This document shows, piece by piece, positions 49,863 to 59,112 of a DNA stretch of 64,000 bases (its first letter is position 1; each line of letters begins with the position of its first letter). The position numbers and the translations under genes are program-made. The notes beneath the pieces were generated by a model, which had not been told where the DNA came from, did not search any database, and saw nothing but the letters and a program-made list of their open reading frames with translations. This DNA is from Paenibacillus beijingensis (GTDB taxonomy: Bacteria; Bacillota; Bacilli; Paenibacillales; Paenibacillaceae), in NCBI RefSeq assembly GCF_000961095.1, contig NZ_CP011058.1, positions 620,001-684,000 of the forward strand, written 5' to 3'.

Positions 49863-50390
49863 AATCAAACCTCCATTAACCGATTATTTTAATCATGAGC
49901 CACATTAAAAATACCATTACTAATCAATTTTGTAAACATTAGTATTTATTAATATTTTAAGTTCCCAATGGATGAATGGATTTTCTATTAAAGCAAGATA
50001 CGTACTCGAAAGCCGATCATCTGGTATGACGCTTCTGGTAATGTGCCGATGCGTACTGACGGACTTGATTCAGTGGTCTAAAAGCCCTGGATCTGGCCGC
50101 TGACGGTCATATATTAATTATTTCGGCAGAGTAGGTTTTAATTTCAAGGCCGCAAGATCAAAAGAATGGAGCGAAGGATATTCCAATATTTATGTCCAGG
50201 CAAGTCTCATATCTTGATTGGTTTTGAAAAAGAAATAAATACATTCCAGAGATAATAATTAATGTCCCCAAGAGCTAGGAAAATAAAGGGAACAGGCTGG
50301 TCGTGAGGGCTTAAAAATCGATTTAGAACGGGAGTCAAAAACTTGAAGAAATGCTTACCTCTTTTCCCCATTGTATCTGTCGCGACATGA
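49863..50390. other. Gene-free stretch upstream of the repeat-protein genes
   Basis: About 530 bp without a credible gene on either strand. The first 70 bp (minus strand: AATGGTATTTTTAAT, GGCTCATGATTAAAATAAT) are conserved in front of both repeat-protein genes and probably hold their promoter. The rest looks like decayed sequence. Confidence 0.5.
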
Positions 50391-50440
50391 GAAAAAGACT
50401 GGAGTTTGATCGGAGGAATATCCGATTCGCTTCCAGTCTT
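50391..50440 (-). terminator. Terminator after trmH
   Basis: AAGACTGGAG/TTCCAGTCTT stem with an inner ATCGGA/TCCGAT stem and five T residues on the minus strand. It is closely related to the hairpin at 47421-47474. Confidence 0.8.
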
Positions 50441-50508
50441 GAGTGAGTTGGTGGACAGTTATTTTTATGCCTGGACACTTATTGGGTGGGGAGGTCAGGA
50501 GTTTTTAT

Positions 50509-51303
50509 TTATGTAAAACTCCGCTGCCGCAGCGCCTCGTAAAGCAGCACCGTTGCGGCCATCGCCACATTGAGCGATTCCGCTTTGCCGCGCATCGGGA
50601 TGATGACGTTCAGATCGAGAAGATCCGATGCCGCGGCGGACAGCCCGTCGGATTCGCTGCCGAACAGCAGCCACACCGGTCCCTTCCAGTCGCAGTGGAA
50701 GCAGTCGCGCTCCGCCTGCAGACTCGTGCCGGCGAGGCGGATTCCTTTCGCTTTCGCTTCCGGCAACAGCACGCAGAGATCGCCTTCCACCACGGGCAGA
50801 TGGAACAGAGAGCCCATCGTGGAACGAACGGTCTTCGGGTTGTAGAGGTCAACGCAGCCTTTGCCTAACACAACGGCGTCCGCACCGACCGCGTCCGCGC
50901 TGCGGATAATCGTGCCGACGTTGCCGGGATCGCGCACGCCGTCCAATACGACGACGAGCGAATCGGTGCGGTACAGAAACGAAGAGTCGGCATGCGGTTT
51001 ATTCACGACAGCGAAGACGGGCGGAGGCGTATCCGTTCCGGTGCATTTGGCGATAACGGCTCGAGTTGCCGCGACGATTATGCCGTCCGCTTCTGCCAGC
51101 AGCGGCTGAAGCTCTGCCGGAATGCCGCGTTCCGCGTCATAAACGATCGTCCCGATCGACGCGCCGCTAAGCAGCGCCTCTTTCACCAAATGTACGCCTT
51201 CCACCAGAAACTGGCCGCTCCGATCGCGGTTTTTTTTATCAAGCAGCCCTGCCCAAGCTTTAACCTTCGGATTTTGCGCAGAGCTCAAAGACGTTTCGTT
51301 CAT
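50509..51303 (-). CDS. TrmH/SpoU-family RNA 2'-O-methyltransferase (YsgA type)
   Basis: The 264-residue SPOUT methyltransferase has an N-terminal RNA-binding substrate domain (SSAQNPKVKAWAGLLDKKNRDRSGQFLVEGVHLVKEAL). The knotted catalytic domain shows VVLDGVRDPGNVGTIIRSADAVGADAV, VWLLFGSESDGLSA and IPMRGKAESLNVAMAATVLLYEALRQR. It methylates 23S rRNA or tRNA ribose. Its start overlaps the stop of the ktr gene by 4 bp (ATGA). The neighbourhood with sspI is as in B. subtilis (ysgA, sspI). Confidence 0.93.
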   Translation of the reverse strand: MNETSLSSAQNPKVKAWAGLLDKKNRDRSGQFLVEGVHLVKEALLSGASIGTIVYDAERGIPAELQPLLAEADGIIVAATRAVIAKCTGTDTPPPVFAVVNKPHADSSFLYRTDSLVVVLDGVRDPGNVGTIIRSADAVGADAVVLGKGCVDLYNPKTVRSTMGSLFHLPVVEGDLCVLLPEAKAKGIRLAGTSLQAERDCFHCDWKGPVWLLFGSESDGLSAAASDLLDLNVIIPMRGKAESLNVAMAATVLLYEALRQRSFT

Positions 51304-51983
51304 CGTTCCCCTACCTTCAAGCCTGCAGAATAAGCCGTTTCAAGCCTCGTTAAATCCTGGTTCCGGCCTACAACGACGAGGATGTCACCGGACCGGATCG
51401 AGTCGTTGGCATTCGGCGAAATGTTCATCCGGCCGTTGTTTTTGATGCCCATGACGTTGCAGCCGTATTTGGCCCGGATATCCAGCTCTTTGAGGCTGTG
51501 GCCAATCATTGCCTCCGGAGCCTTGAGCTCAACGATTCCGTGCTCTTCCGACAGCTCGATGAAATCGATAATATTAGGCATGATAAGATGGTGGGCGACA
51601 CGCATCCCCATATCCCGTTCCGGATAAACGACCTTGTCCGCCCCGATTTTGTGCAGCACCTTCCCGTGCAGCTCGTCCTGGGCTTTGACGATCACGTGCC
51701 GAACACCCAATTCCTTAACCACTAACGTCGTCAAAATACTGGCCTGGATGTCCTCCCCGATCGCGACGACAACAACGTCGAAATTGCCGATCCCGAGCGC
51801 GCGCATCGCGTCATCATCGGTGGAGTCGGCGGTAACGGCAAACGTAACTTCATTGGACAAATCCTGAACTCTCTGTTCATGGGAATCAATGGCGAGCACT
51901 TCAAAGCCCATATCAGACAGCGACCTCGCAACGCTGGATCCGAATCTTCCCAACCCGATAACGGCAAATTGTTTTTTGCGCAA
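51300..51983 (-). CDS. Potassium channel regulatory subunit (KtrA/KtrC)
   Basis: The 227-residue cytosolic RCK protein has an N-terminal Rossmann RCK domain (FAVIGLGRFGSSVARSLSDMGFEVLAIDSHEQRV) that binds nucleotides and c-di-AMP-linked signals. A C-terminal RCK_C domain follows (GIVELKAPEAMIGHSLKELDIRAKYGCNVMGIKNNGRMNISPNANDSIRSGDILVVVG). It gates a KtrB/KtrD potassium channel, which is not in the window. The start is the TTG at 51983, since homology begins there; a longer frame upstream overlaps the divergent sspI gene. Confidence 0.92.
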   Translation of the reverse strand: MRKKQFAVIGLGRFGSSVARSLSDMGFEVLAIDSHEQRVQDLSNEVTFAVTADSTDDDAMRALGIGNFDVVVVAIGEDIQASILTTLVVKELGVRHVIVKAQDELHGKVLHKIGADKVVYPERDMGMRVAHHLIMPNIIDFIELSEEHGIVELKAPEAMIGHSLKELDIRAKYGCNVMGIKNNGRMNISPNANDSIRSGDILVVVGRNQDLTRLETAYSAGLKVGER

Positions 51984-52136
51984 CGTGTCTTTCTTCCCTT
52001 CCCCGTAAATTCTAATGCCATTATAGCATACCGGCGTGGCCCGCCCAAACGGATTGCCCTTCGGAGCAGTGGAATGAATTTCACCCTTGGCGGACATATT
52101 AAACCGGGGTACAGACGAATGGGAGGTCATTTGCAC

Positions 52137-52352
52137 ATGCAAAATTTCAATTTGCGTCAAGCGATTATTATGCGTGTTCAGGACAAATCCAGCGAGGAAT
52201 TGACCGATATTATCGACAGCTCGATCAACAGCGACGAAAAAACGCTTCCCGGACTCGGGGTCCTGTTCGAAATGATCTGGCAGAATAGTGAAAAAAGGGA
52301 GCAAAACCGCATGGTGCAATGTCTCCATAATCATCTTCATCCGCAAAGCTAA
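52137..52352 (+). CDS. sspI: Small acid-soluble spore protein I
   Basis: The 71-residue protein begins MQNFNLRQAIIMRV and has the SspI core EKTLPGLGVLFEMIWQNS. SspI is a minor spore-core protein of Bacillales, made in the forespore under sigma G. The ATG at 52137 follows GGGAGG by 10 nt. It is divergent from the ktr-trmH pair. A longer antisense-overlapping frame begins earlier, but the ribosome binding site and family length support this start. Its presence shows a spore-forming host. Confidence 0.92.
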   Translation: MQNFNLRQAIIMRVQDKSSEELTDIIDSSINSDEKTLPGLGVLFEMIWQNSEKREQNRMVQCLHNHLHPQS

Positions 52353-52420
52353 TCAAGCGGTAACGGCTGTCTCGATATTGCTTGGCAACCACAAGGTCCA
52401 CGGAAACGATCTTTCTTAAA

Positions 52421-52448
52421 TTGAAAAACCCCGCAAAATGCGGGGTTT
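52421..52448. terminator. Terminator between sspI and membrane-protein gene
   Basis: AAACCCCGC pairs with GCGGGGTTT around AAAAT, with the better T-run on the minus strand. Confidence 0.8.
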
Positions 52449-52532
52449 GCCGGCTATCAGCTGTTATCAGCCATTATCAACGTTAATAGTCGTTTAGCGT
52501 CTATGCGGATCGTTAGGATCCCGCTGTCTGCT

Positions 52533-52841
52533 TTAACTGCGCCACCGGTACCTTTCGCTTCGGCTCGCGCTACTGATCACAAGCAGGAGCCCGGTAATGA
52601 TGTGCATAATCATGCCGACAAAAGGAATATAAGCAATAAACGAAGTTACAATTCCGACGATGCTGCCATGAATCTCGCTCCGGGCACGAACGCACACGAC
52701 GAGTGTCAAAATATGAAGGATGAGCATAAAAGTAAGCGGGATATATCCGGTGCCGATAATGATCAGCCCGCCGATAACCGGTATTCCGAGAATGAGCTCG
52801 CACACCCCGGTAATGAGACGCATCAACCGTGGAAGAGCCAT
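52533..52841 (-). CDS. Small membrane protein, unknown function
   Basis: The 102-residue protein has three predicted membrane helices: LITGVCELILGIPVIGGLIIIG, PLTFMLILHILTLVVCV and IHGSIVGIVTSFIAYIPFVG running into MIMHIITGLLLVI. A basic tail follows. I do not recognise a named family. The ATG at 52841 has a GAGGG ribosome binding site; an ATG 51 bp upstream has none. It is a single gene with a terminator behind it. Confidence 0.7.
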   Translation of the reverse strand: MALPRLMRLITGVCELILGIPVIGGLIIIGTGYIPLTFMLILHILTLVVCVRARSEIHGSIVGIVTSFIAYIPFVGMIMHIITGLLLVISSASRSERYRWRS

Positions 52842-52947
52842 CAGTTTTCCCTCGTTTCCATGACTTTTGATATGGTGGATACAATCCAACATTCCACCTT
52901 ATTATAGTTCCAATGGCTTATGGAAGCAATGAGGACCGACGCGGATT

Positions 52948-53328
52948 TTATTCCGGCCGCTGTGCTGCTGCCGCATGTGAAGAAACGGCGCTGCGGTTTT
53001 CTTCTCCCCAAACTTTCATTTGCAAAATGATCGGCGCCAGCGTTTCCCCGAGCGGGGTAAGCGAATATTCCACTTTGGGCGGCACTTGTTGATACACTTC
53101 GCGGTGAATAATGCCGTCCTGTTCCATTTCACGAAGCTGCAGCGTAAGCATCCGCTGCGTGATGGCGGGACAAATGCGCCTGAACTCGTTAAACCGCTTC
53201 TTCCCGTCAATGAGATGATAGAGAAGGATGCCTTTCCATTTGCCGCCGATAACCCCAAGCGTGAACTCGACCGGACATCCTTGATTGTTCGGACACGTCC
53301 CGAACCGTTCATTACTCTTCTCCATCAT
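52948..53328 (-). CDS. HxlR-family transcriptional regulator
   Basis: This 126-residue winged-helix regulator of the HxlR type has CPVEFTLGVIGGKWKGILLYHLIDGKKRFNEFRRICPAITQRMLTLQLREMEQDGII, then PPKVEYSLTPLGETLAPII. The conserved redox-responsive Cys (GCPVE) is present, with an extra Cys five residues before it. The genes it controls are not clear: the flanking genes are a membrane protein and prfC. Confidence 0.9.
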   Translation of the reverse strand: MMEKSNERFGTCPNNQGCPVEFTLGVIGGKWKGILLYHLIDGKKRFNEFRRICPAITQRMLTLQLREMEQDGIIHREVYQQVPPKVEYSLTPLGETLAPIILQMKVWGEENRSAVSSHAAAAQRPE

Positions 53329-53449
53329 TCCGCCTCCCTAAGTATATAAATAGATGCTATATTCTTTGAACGCGTGTACCTTGTTTTTTTTACTATACAT
53401 GAAATGACTGGAAACGGAAAGAGCCGGCGCTATTTTAAATGTGAGCAGC

Positions 53450-53493
53450 AAAAAACCTTCTTCATTAAGAGCCGCGGCTCTTTGAAGAAGGTT
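53450..53493 (-). terminator. Terminator of prfC
   Basis: AACCTTCTTC pairs with GAAGAAGGTT, with an inner AAGAGCC/GGCTCTT stem and six T residues on the minus strand. Confidence 0.85.
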
Positions 53494-53517
53494 ATTCGCC
53501 TCCCAGGCGCGGTTTGC

Positions 53518-55104
53518 CTAAGGAGCCATCTCCAGAAACTTGGAGGTCGGATTTTTATCCATTGCCGTACGCATCGCATACTCGTTCTCGAACAGAGCGA
53601 CGTAGTTGCCCTTTTTATCCTTGACGAGCGTGGAATTAATGCGGAATTTGGACGGATCGATTTTATCGTCGACGATCCAGCGCGCGAACTGGAAGCTCAT
53701 CCGGTGCAGCTGAATTTCCACTCCGTATTCGGCACGCATCCGGTATTCGAACACCTCGAACTGGAGCTGCCCGACGACGCCGAGAATCGTTTCGTCGAAG
53801 CTGCCGGTCGTTTGGAACACCTGAATGGTGCCTTCCTCCGTCAGCTGGTCGATCCCTTTTTGATACTGCTTATGCTTAAGTGCATTCTTAACCGTAACTT
53901 TGGCAAAAATCTCCGGCGAAAAAGTCGGCAGCTCGTCGAATTCAACGCTCGCTCCCTGCGAAAGCGAATCACCGATGCGGAAAATGCCCGGGTCGAACAG
54001 ACCGATAATATCGCCGGGATATGCCGTCTCCACGATGTCGCGGTCCTGCGCAAGAAACTGCTGCGGCTGGGACAGCTTAATGTCTTTGCCTGCGCGCACA
54101 TGCTTGACGCTCATGCCCCGTTCGAACCGGCCGGAGCAAATGCGCAGGAAAGCGATCCGGTCGCGGTGGGCGGGATTCATGTTCGCCTGAATTTTGAAAA
54201 TATAGCCGGAAAACTTTTCGTCGGTCGGCTCGACCGGACCGCTCGTGCTCATCCGGGAAGCCGGCTTCGGCGCAAGCTGCAGGAAGTTCTCCAGAAACGT
54301 CTGTACGCCGAAATTGTTGACGGCGCTGCCGAAGAACACCGGCGTCAGCTCGCCCGCGCGAACTTTCTCGAAATCAAACGGGTCGCCCGCAACATCGAGC
54401 AGCTCCAGCTCCTGCTCAAGCTGGTCCGCCAAATAGTCGCCCGCCATTTCGCGGATGACGGGGTCATGGTAATCGGCAACTTTGCGAACGCTGATCGTTT
54501 CGTGGTCGTCGCCCTGAAACAGCTCGACTTGATCCTTCATCCGGTCGTAAACGCCGCACAGCTCGCGGCCCATCCCGATCGGCCAATTCATCGGCACCGA
54601 GCGGATGCCGAGCACGCGCTCCAGCTCTTCCATCAGGTCGAAAGGGCTCTGCCCTTCGCGGTCGAGCTTGTTGATGAACGTGAAGATCGGAATGCCGCGC
54701 TTGCGGCACACCTGAAACAGCTTGATCGTCTGCGCCTCGACGCCTTTGGCGACGTCGATCAGCATGACGGCACTGTCCGCCGCCGTCAGCGTGCGGTACG
54801 TATCCTCACTGAAATCCTGGTGACCCGGCGTATCGAGAATGTTGACGCGATGGCCGTTATAGTCGAACTGCATCACGCTCGATGTAACGGAGATTCCGCG
54901 CTGCTTCTCAATCTCCATCCAGTCGGATGTTGCATGCCGGCTCGCTTTCCGCGCTTTAACGGAACCGGCAAGACGAATAGCCCCCCCAAACAGGAGGAGC
55001 TTTTCCGTCAATGTTGTTTTCCCTGCATCAGGGTGAGAGATGATCGCGAATGTGCGCCGTTTCTCCACTTCCTGATTAATCTCACTGCTTAATGTTTTGC
55101 TCAT
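53518..55104 (-). CDS. prfC: Peptide chain release factor 3
   Basis: RF3 is a translational GTPase that recycles RF1 and RF2 after termination. The 528-residue protein has G1 ISHPDAGKTTLTEKLL, G2/G3 with EKQRGISVTSS and NILDTPGHQDFSED, and G4 FINKLDREGQSP. Domains II and III are intact (GVVGQLQFEVFEYRMRAEY). Length and motifs are normal for RF3, and it is more similar to RF3 than to EF-G. It is a single gene with its own terminator. Confidence 0.96.
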   Translation of the reverse strand: MSKTLSSEINQEVEKRRTFAIISHPDAGKTTLTEKLLLFGGAIRLAGSVKARKASRHATSDWMEIEKQRGISVTSSVMQFDYNGHRVNILDTPGHQDFSEDTYRTLTAADSAVMLIDVAKGVEAQTIKLFQVCRKRGIPIFTFINKLDREGQSPFDLMEELERVLGIRSVPMNWPIGMGRELCGVYDRMKDQVELFQGDDHETISVRKVADYHDPVIREMAGDYLADQLEQELELLDVAGDPFDFEKVRAGELTPVFFGSAVNNFGVQTFLENFLQLAPKPASRMSTSGPVEPTDEKFSGYIFKIQANMNPAHRDRIAFLRICSGRFERGMSVKHVRAGKDIKLSQPQQFLAQDRDIVETAYPGDIIGLFDPGIFRIGDSLSQGASVEFDELPTFSPEIFAKVTVKNALKHKQYQKGIDQLTEEGTIQVFQTTGSFDETILGVVGQLQFEVFEYRMRAEYGVEIQLHRMSFQFARWIVDDKIDPSKFRINSTLVKDKKGNYVALFENEYAMRTAMDKNPTSKFLEMAP

Positions 55105-55269
55105 TTACAGAGTATCCCTTCATCTTAAATCCTCAAACGTGTAACTATTATAACAGGATTCAATCCGTATGAGCCAGCCTCTCTCGCCGACTTTAGCATA
55201 TGCGGTACAAATTCAAGCTGTGCCTGTCGGTTCGGACCCGGCATTTATATTGATTCCGCAGCATTATGG

Positions 55270-56826
55270 TTAGCTTTTGCTGCCCTTGACCCAGATGACG
55301 TTATCCTCCTCTTGACCGTTCACCGGCCACCAGTGGAAGCCTTCGTCGGCAAGCAGCCTTTTCGAACGCTCCGGTCCCCACGAACCGGCCGGATAAAATT
55401 GGAGATCGTTCGGATTTTCTCTCCACGCCTGCGCAATCCGGTCGACGAACGACCAGGCCTGCGCCACTTCGTCCCAACGCGTGAAATAGGTGGAATCGCC
55501 GCGCGCCGCATCGTAAATGAGCAGCTCGTAAGCTTCCGGCGTATTGATGCCAACTTGGCAGCTTTGGCAAAACTCCATCGCTACCGGCTGGACTTCATTG
55601 TCGGAACCCGGCCTTTTGGCGTTGATTTTGATATAGATGCCTTCCATCGGATTGACGCGAATGACGAGCAGGTTCGGTCCAAGATCATGACGCTTTGCAA
55701 ACAGCACGTTTTCCGGCACGTTCTTGAACTCGATCACAACCTCCGTCGTCTTGACCGGCAGACGTTTACCCGTTCGGATAAAGAACGGCACTCCGGCCCA
55801 GCGGAAGTTGTCCACCATCACCTTCGCGGCAAAATAAGTTTCCGTCATCGAGTCGGCCGGAACGCTTTCTTCCTGACGGTATGCCGGCAGCGGTTTGCCG
55901 CCTTGGTTGCCTTCGGCATATTGAGCGCGCACGACGTTTTGGCGAACTTCGTCGCTGGAATTGTATTTGCGCAGCGAGCGCAGCACTTTCACCTTCTCAT
56001 CGCGGAGGCCCTCCGGGTGAAGTCGGCTCGGCGGTTCCATCGCAATCATGGTAAGCATCTGCAGCATATGGTTCTGTCCCATGTCGCGAAGCGCGCCGGA
56101 ATTGTCGTAATAACCGCCGCGTTCTTCGACCCCGACCGTTTCCGACAGCGTAATCTGCACATTCGCGATATGCTGGTTGTTCCAAAGCGGCTCGAAGAAC
56201 GCGTTCGCGAAGCGGAGAACCTGGATATTCTGCACCATTTCTTTGCCAAGATAGTGGTCAATCCGGTAAATCTCTTCTTCATTGAACACTTGGCTGAGCT
56301 GCTCGTTCAGCTTGCGCGCGGAATCCAAATCGTAGCCGAACGGCTTCTCGATTACAAGGCGGTGCCATCCGGGCGATTCAAGAAGCCCGCCGCCCTTCAG
56401 GTTGAACGACACCGGTCCGAACAGCTCCGGCGCAAGCGCGAGATAAAACAGGCGGTTGCCCTTAATATCGAATTTCTTATCCAACTCGCCGGACAAGCGG
56501 TCAAGCTCGCGGAACCCATCCACGTTGTGGATGTCCAGCGGCATATAGACAAAATGCTGCGCGAACCGGTTCCACATATCAGCGTCCTTCGCTTTATAGC
56601 GGCAAAATTCATTGATCGATTCATACACGTCCTCACGGAACTGCTCATTCGTGCGCGGACGGCGGGCAAGTCCAACGACAGCGAACTGTTCGCCAAGCTT
56701 GCCTTCTTTATATAGACTGAACAGCGCCGGAAAGAGCTTTCTCCGGGCCAAATCTCCGGTTGCTCCGAACAGATAAAAGACCGCGCCTTCTGCGGCCACT
56801 GCTTCCTGTGTGTTTGCGTAGTTCAT
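55270..56826 (-). CDS. zwf: Glucose-6-phosphate 1-dehydrogenase
   Basis: G6PDH catalyses the first oxidative step of the pentose phosphate pathway and makes NADPH. The 518-residue protein has the cofactor loop VFYLFGATGDLARRKLFPAL, the active-site RIDHYLGKEMVQN and the substrate and structural regions VEERGGYYDNSGALRDMGQNH and FFIRTGKRLPVK. The preferred start is the ATG at 56826 with GAGGACG upstream; an ATG 21 bp earlier is in frame but lacks a ribosome binding site. Confidence 0.96.
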   Translation of the reverse strand: MNYANTQEAVAAEGAVFYLFGATGDLARRKLFPALFSLYKEGKLGEQFAVVGLARRPRTNEQFREDVYESINEFCRYKAKDADMWNRFAQHFVYMPLDIHNVDGFRELDRLSGELDKKFDIKGNRLFYLALAPELFGPVSFNLKGGGLLESPGWHRLVIEKPFGYDLDSARKLNEQLSQVFNEEEIYRIDHYLGKEMVQNIQVLRFANAFFEPLWNNQHIANVQITLSETVGVEERGGYYDNSGALRDMGQNHMLQMLTMIAMEPPSRLHPEGLRDEKVKVLRSLRKYNSSDEVRQNVVRAQYAEGNQGGKPLPAYRQEESVPADSMTETYFAAKVMVDNFRWAGVPFFIRTGKRLPVKTTEVVIEFKNVPENVLFAKRHDLGPNLLVIRVNPMEGIYIKINAKRPGSDNEVQPVAMEFCQSCQVGINTPEAYELLIYDAARGDSTYFTRWDEVAQAWSFVDRIAQAWRENPNDLQFYPAGSWGPERSKRLLADEGFHWWPVNGQEEDNVIWVKGSKS

Positions 56827-56967
56827 CGTCCTCAGTCTCTCTTCCATCTTTGGATTAAAAACGGGGTTATTTATGGTATGTAGTTTACCATATTCCCCTA
56901 TTACCCGCCATTGTTCTCATTCAATCTTCATTCAAGCGGGCCGCTGCTGCGGCGGCTGACCGCCATC

Positions 56968-57765
56968 CTAATCCGCTTTCGAATAATCGCCGGAAATGAG
57001 CGGCACCCCTGCTGTCAGCTCGATCCGCTTGCTTTCCGTATCGTCGTGGACAGCCAGCTGCAGATTGCCTTTCTTTCCGCCGCCCAGTGAAACCGATGCC
57101 GTCAGCAGCGGGGTAAAATAGGTCGCGCTCACCGTAGCCCCGTCCTTGTATGTATCCCGAGAGTCAGCCTGTGCGATATCGGCAAGCCGGCGCATACTGT
57201 TGCTGCGGATCGCATACCCATGCACGTTCAAGTTCATTTTGGCATGGAGCCCCGTTTCCGCCGCCGCGCTGAGCACCGCGTTTGCCTGTGCCAGCAGTGC
57301 GTCAAGCGACGCTTTTTGGCCGAGCTCATAGCGGATGACGAGATCCGCTGCCCTGCCTGAGCTTCCGGTCCTTTTTGCCCATAATGATAACGCTCCCCCT
57401 CCCCGGACGACCTCTCCCTGCCATAGGTTACCCTCCAGACCATCCGTTTCATCCAGCGCTCCGGCAGTAACGGCAAGCGGCTTGATTCCGAGCAGCTCAG
57501 CCATCCTTTTCACTTCATCGACCGAAGCGTCGGCATCGAACCGCAGCTGCCACGAGCCGCCGGGGGCGCCCCCCTGGAGCTCGCCATCGGTCCATTCCCA
57601 CAGCCGCTTCACGTCGCCTGTTGTCGCGCCCTCCGAGCCGGCGGCCGTAACATTCGTTCCTTTGCTTTGATTGGCCTGATAGATCATGACGAGAGCGGCG
57701 GCGGCAAGCAGAAGCATGACAAGCGCCATCCCGCGCAGCGCGGACCGCCGCGAATTTCCTTCCAT
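56968..57765 (-). CDS. ywmB: YwmB-like exported protein (TATA-box-binding-like fold)
   Basis: The 265-residue protein has an N-terminal membrane anchor (ALRGMALVMLLLAAAALVMIY) and an extracytoplasmic domain of the YwmB family (WEWTDGELQGGAPGGSWQLRFDADA, LAVTAGALDETDGLEGNLW, AVHDDTESKRIELTAGVPLISGDY). The start is the ATG at 57765 with GGAAGTGG upstream. Sporulation-linked expression is known in B. subtilis for this family, but the function is unknown. It is divergent from the small conserved gene at 57904. Confidence 0.85.
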   Translation of the reverse strand: MEGNSRRSALRGMALVMLLLAAAALVMIYQANQSKGTNVTAAGSEGATTGDVKRLWEWTDGELQGGAPGGSWQLRFDADASVDEVKRMAELLGIKPLAVTAGALDETDGLEGNLWQGEVVRGGGALSLWAKRTGSSGRAADLVIRYELGQKASLDALLAQANAVLSAAAETGLHAKMNLNVHGYAIRSNSMRRLADIAQADSRDTYKDGATVSATYFTPLLTASVSLGGGKKGNLQLAVHDDTESKRIELTAGVPLISGDYSKAD

Positions 57766-57903
57766 GCTGGAACCACTTCCTTTCAGAGGCGGCATTAGCT
57801 TGCACATATCTGTGAAAATCGGGAATCTGGGTGAATGACCATACACATCCGCCCTTGGGTGAATAAACTGGTTAGCAGCACATGATAATGGGAGGAGACA
57901 AAA

Positions 57904-58299
57904 ATGGAACCGATCTTGCCGCTCCATGAAGAGCGGATTCAACAATTTTGCGGAAATATGGTTTGCGTCGTTCTGAAAGACGGAAGGCGTCATATCGGCG
58001 TGCTCAGCTCCTGCAAGAACGGCCGGGTTCATCTGAACGATTTTCCTGACAGCCCCAAAACGCATCATTTGCCAACGATCGCGCAGAGCGAACCGGTCAA
58101 ACCGGGGAAAAAGAAAACCCGCAAACCGAAAACGAAATCCGGCTCCGTTTCGACGGAACTTTCGGATGCTCAGACGAAAGCGTATGCGCCTTACGGCCCG
58201 GGGTTTCGCCCCTATCCGTACAGGTATCCGTACTACCCTTTCGGAGCTTTTGTCGCGTTTGAGCTGGCGGCGATCGCTTTTCTGCTGCTGATTCTGTAG
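57904..58299 (+). CDS. Small protein with LSM-like start and C-terminal membrane helix
   Basis: The 131-residue protein has an N-terminal part (RIQQFCGNMVCVVLKDGRRHIGVLSSCKNGRVHLNDF) that resembles an Sm-like beta strand set. A Lys-rich linker and a Tyr/Pro-rich stretch (GPGFRPYPYRYPYYPFGAF) follow, ending in one membrane helix (FVAFELAAIAFLLLIL). Such proteins are common in Paenibacillus; the function is unknown. The ribosome binding site GGGAGGAG is very clear before the ATG. It may be an envelope-associated protein, since its C-terminus is hydrophobic. Confidence 0.75.
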   Translation: MEPILPLHEERIQQFCGNMVCVVLKDGRRHIGVLSSCKNGRVHLNDFPDSPKTHHLPTIAQSEPVKPGKKKTRKPKTKSGSVSTELSDAQTKAYAPYGPGFRPYPYRYPYYPFGAFVAFELAAIAFLLLIL

Positions 58300-58350
58300 A
58301 TAAGTCAGCGGTGCCGGATCAATCATAACGCGACGTCATCCAGAGCAAAT

Positions 58351-58382
58351 AAGCAGATCCCTGACATTCAGGCGATCTGCTT
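58351..58382. terminator. Terminator between the LSM-like gene and liaR
   Basis: AAGCAGATC pairs with GATCTGCTT around an inner CCTG/CAGG stem. It lies between convergent genes. Confidence 0.75.
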
Positions 58383-58431
58383 GTTTATGCGGGAGAGGAT
58401 ACCGGTCAAAAAGATTCCGGATGCCGGCGGA

Positions 58432-59112
58432 TTATTCCGCAATTTGGTGCTTGTGCGCATAAATGGCGGCCTGGGTCCGGTCCTCCACGCACAGTTTGTT
58501 TAATATGTTCGTTACATGAAACTTGACCGTTTTTATCCCGATAAACAGCTGATCGGCGATTTCCTGATTGGACAACCCCTTCGCAACGAGCTTCAGCACA
58601 TCCATCTCCCGCTCCGTCAATTCTTCATGAAGCTGTTTTTGGGAAGCGGAACGGGGCCCGCGGAAGCGATTCATCATTTTCGCCGCAACCTGGGATTCCA
58701 GCACCGACTGGCCCCTTGAAGCCGCGCGGATCGCATCGGCAATTTCCGTCGCGCGCGATGTTTTCAGCAAATAGCTGAACGCTCCGGCTTCAATTACCGG
58801 GTACAGCTTGCTGTCATCCAAGTAGCTCGTCAACACGACAACTTTGCAGTCGGGGCACTGCTCAAGCAGCTTGCCCGTCGTTTCTACGCCGTCCATTCCT
58901 TCCATGACGAGATCCATCAGCACGACGTCCGGTTTATACGCCTGGGCGAGCCGGATTCCGTCCTGTCCGTTGCTTGCTTCCCCAACGACCTCGATTCCCG
59001 CCTCCGTATCAAGTACCGCCGCAAGTCCGATCCTTACCATCTCATGATCGTCGACAAGCAGCACTTTGATCGGCTCAGCCGTAAGTCCGGTATTCATCAA
59101 TTCCTGTTCCAT
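58432..59112 (-). CDS. liaR: LiaR/VraR-like response regulator
   Basis: This 226-residue NarL/FixJ-type regulator has a receiver (KVLLVDDHEMVRIGLAAVLD, phospho-Asp in PDVVLMDLVMEGMDG, Lys in YLLKTSRATEIADAI) and a LuxR-type HTH (LTEREMDVLKLVAKGLSNQEIADQLFIGIKTVKFHVTNILNKL). It overlaps the kinase gene, so the two are coupled. The ATG at 59112 is chosen; an ATG at 59097 is possible. In Bacillales LiaSR senses cell-wall antibiotic stress and activates the upstream genes, which here form a Psp/Lia cluster. Confidence 0.9.
   Translation of the reverse strand: MEQELMNTGLTAEPIKVLLVDDHEMVRIGLAAVLDTEAGIEVVGEASNGQDGIRLAQAYKPDVVLMDLVMEGMDGVETTGKLLEQCPDCKVVVLTSYLDDSKLYPVIEAGAFSYLLKTSRATEIADAIRAASRGQSVLESQVAAKMMNRFRGPRSASQKQLHEELTEREMDVLKLVAKGLSNQEIADQLFIGIKTVKFHVTNILNKLCVEDRTQAAIYAHKHQIAE

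Noticed and set aside
49863..50390. Short frames in the gap before the repeat-protein genes
   Set aside because: No ribosome binding site, no recognisable motif, and stops in all frames; treated as decayed DNA.
53374..55092. 572-residue open frame on the plus strand
   Set aside because: Complete antisense of prfC, whose GTPase motifs are intact; the frame is a by-product of GC-rich codon use.
55312..56715. 467-residue open frame on the plus strand
   Set aside because: Antisense of zwf; no ribosome binding site and His/Arg-rich shadow composition.
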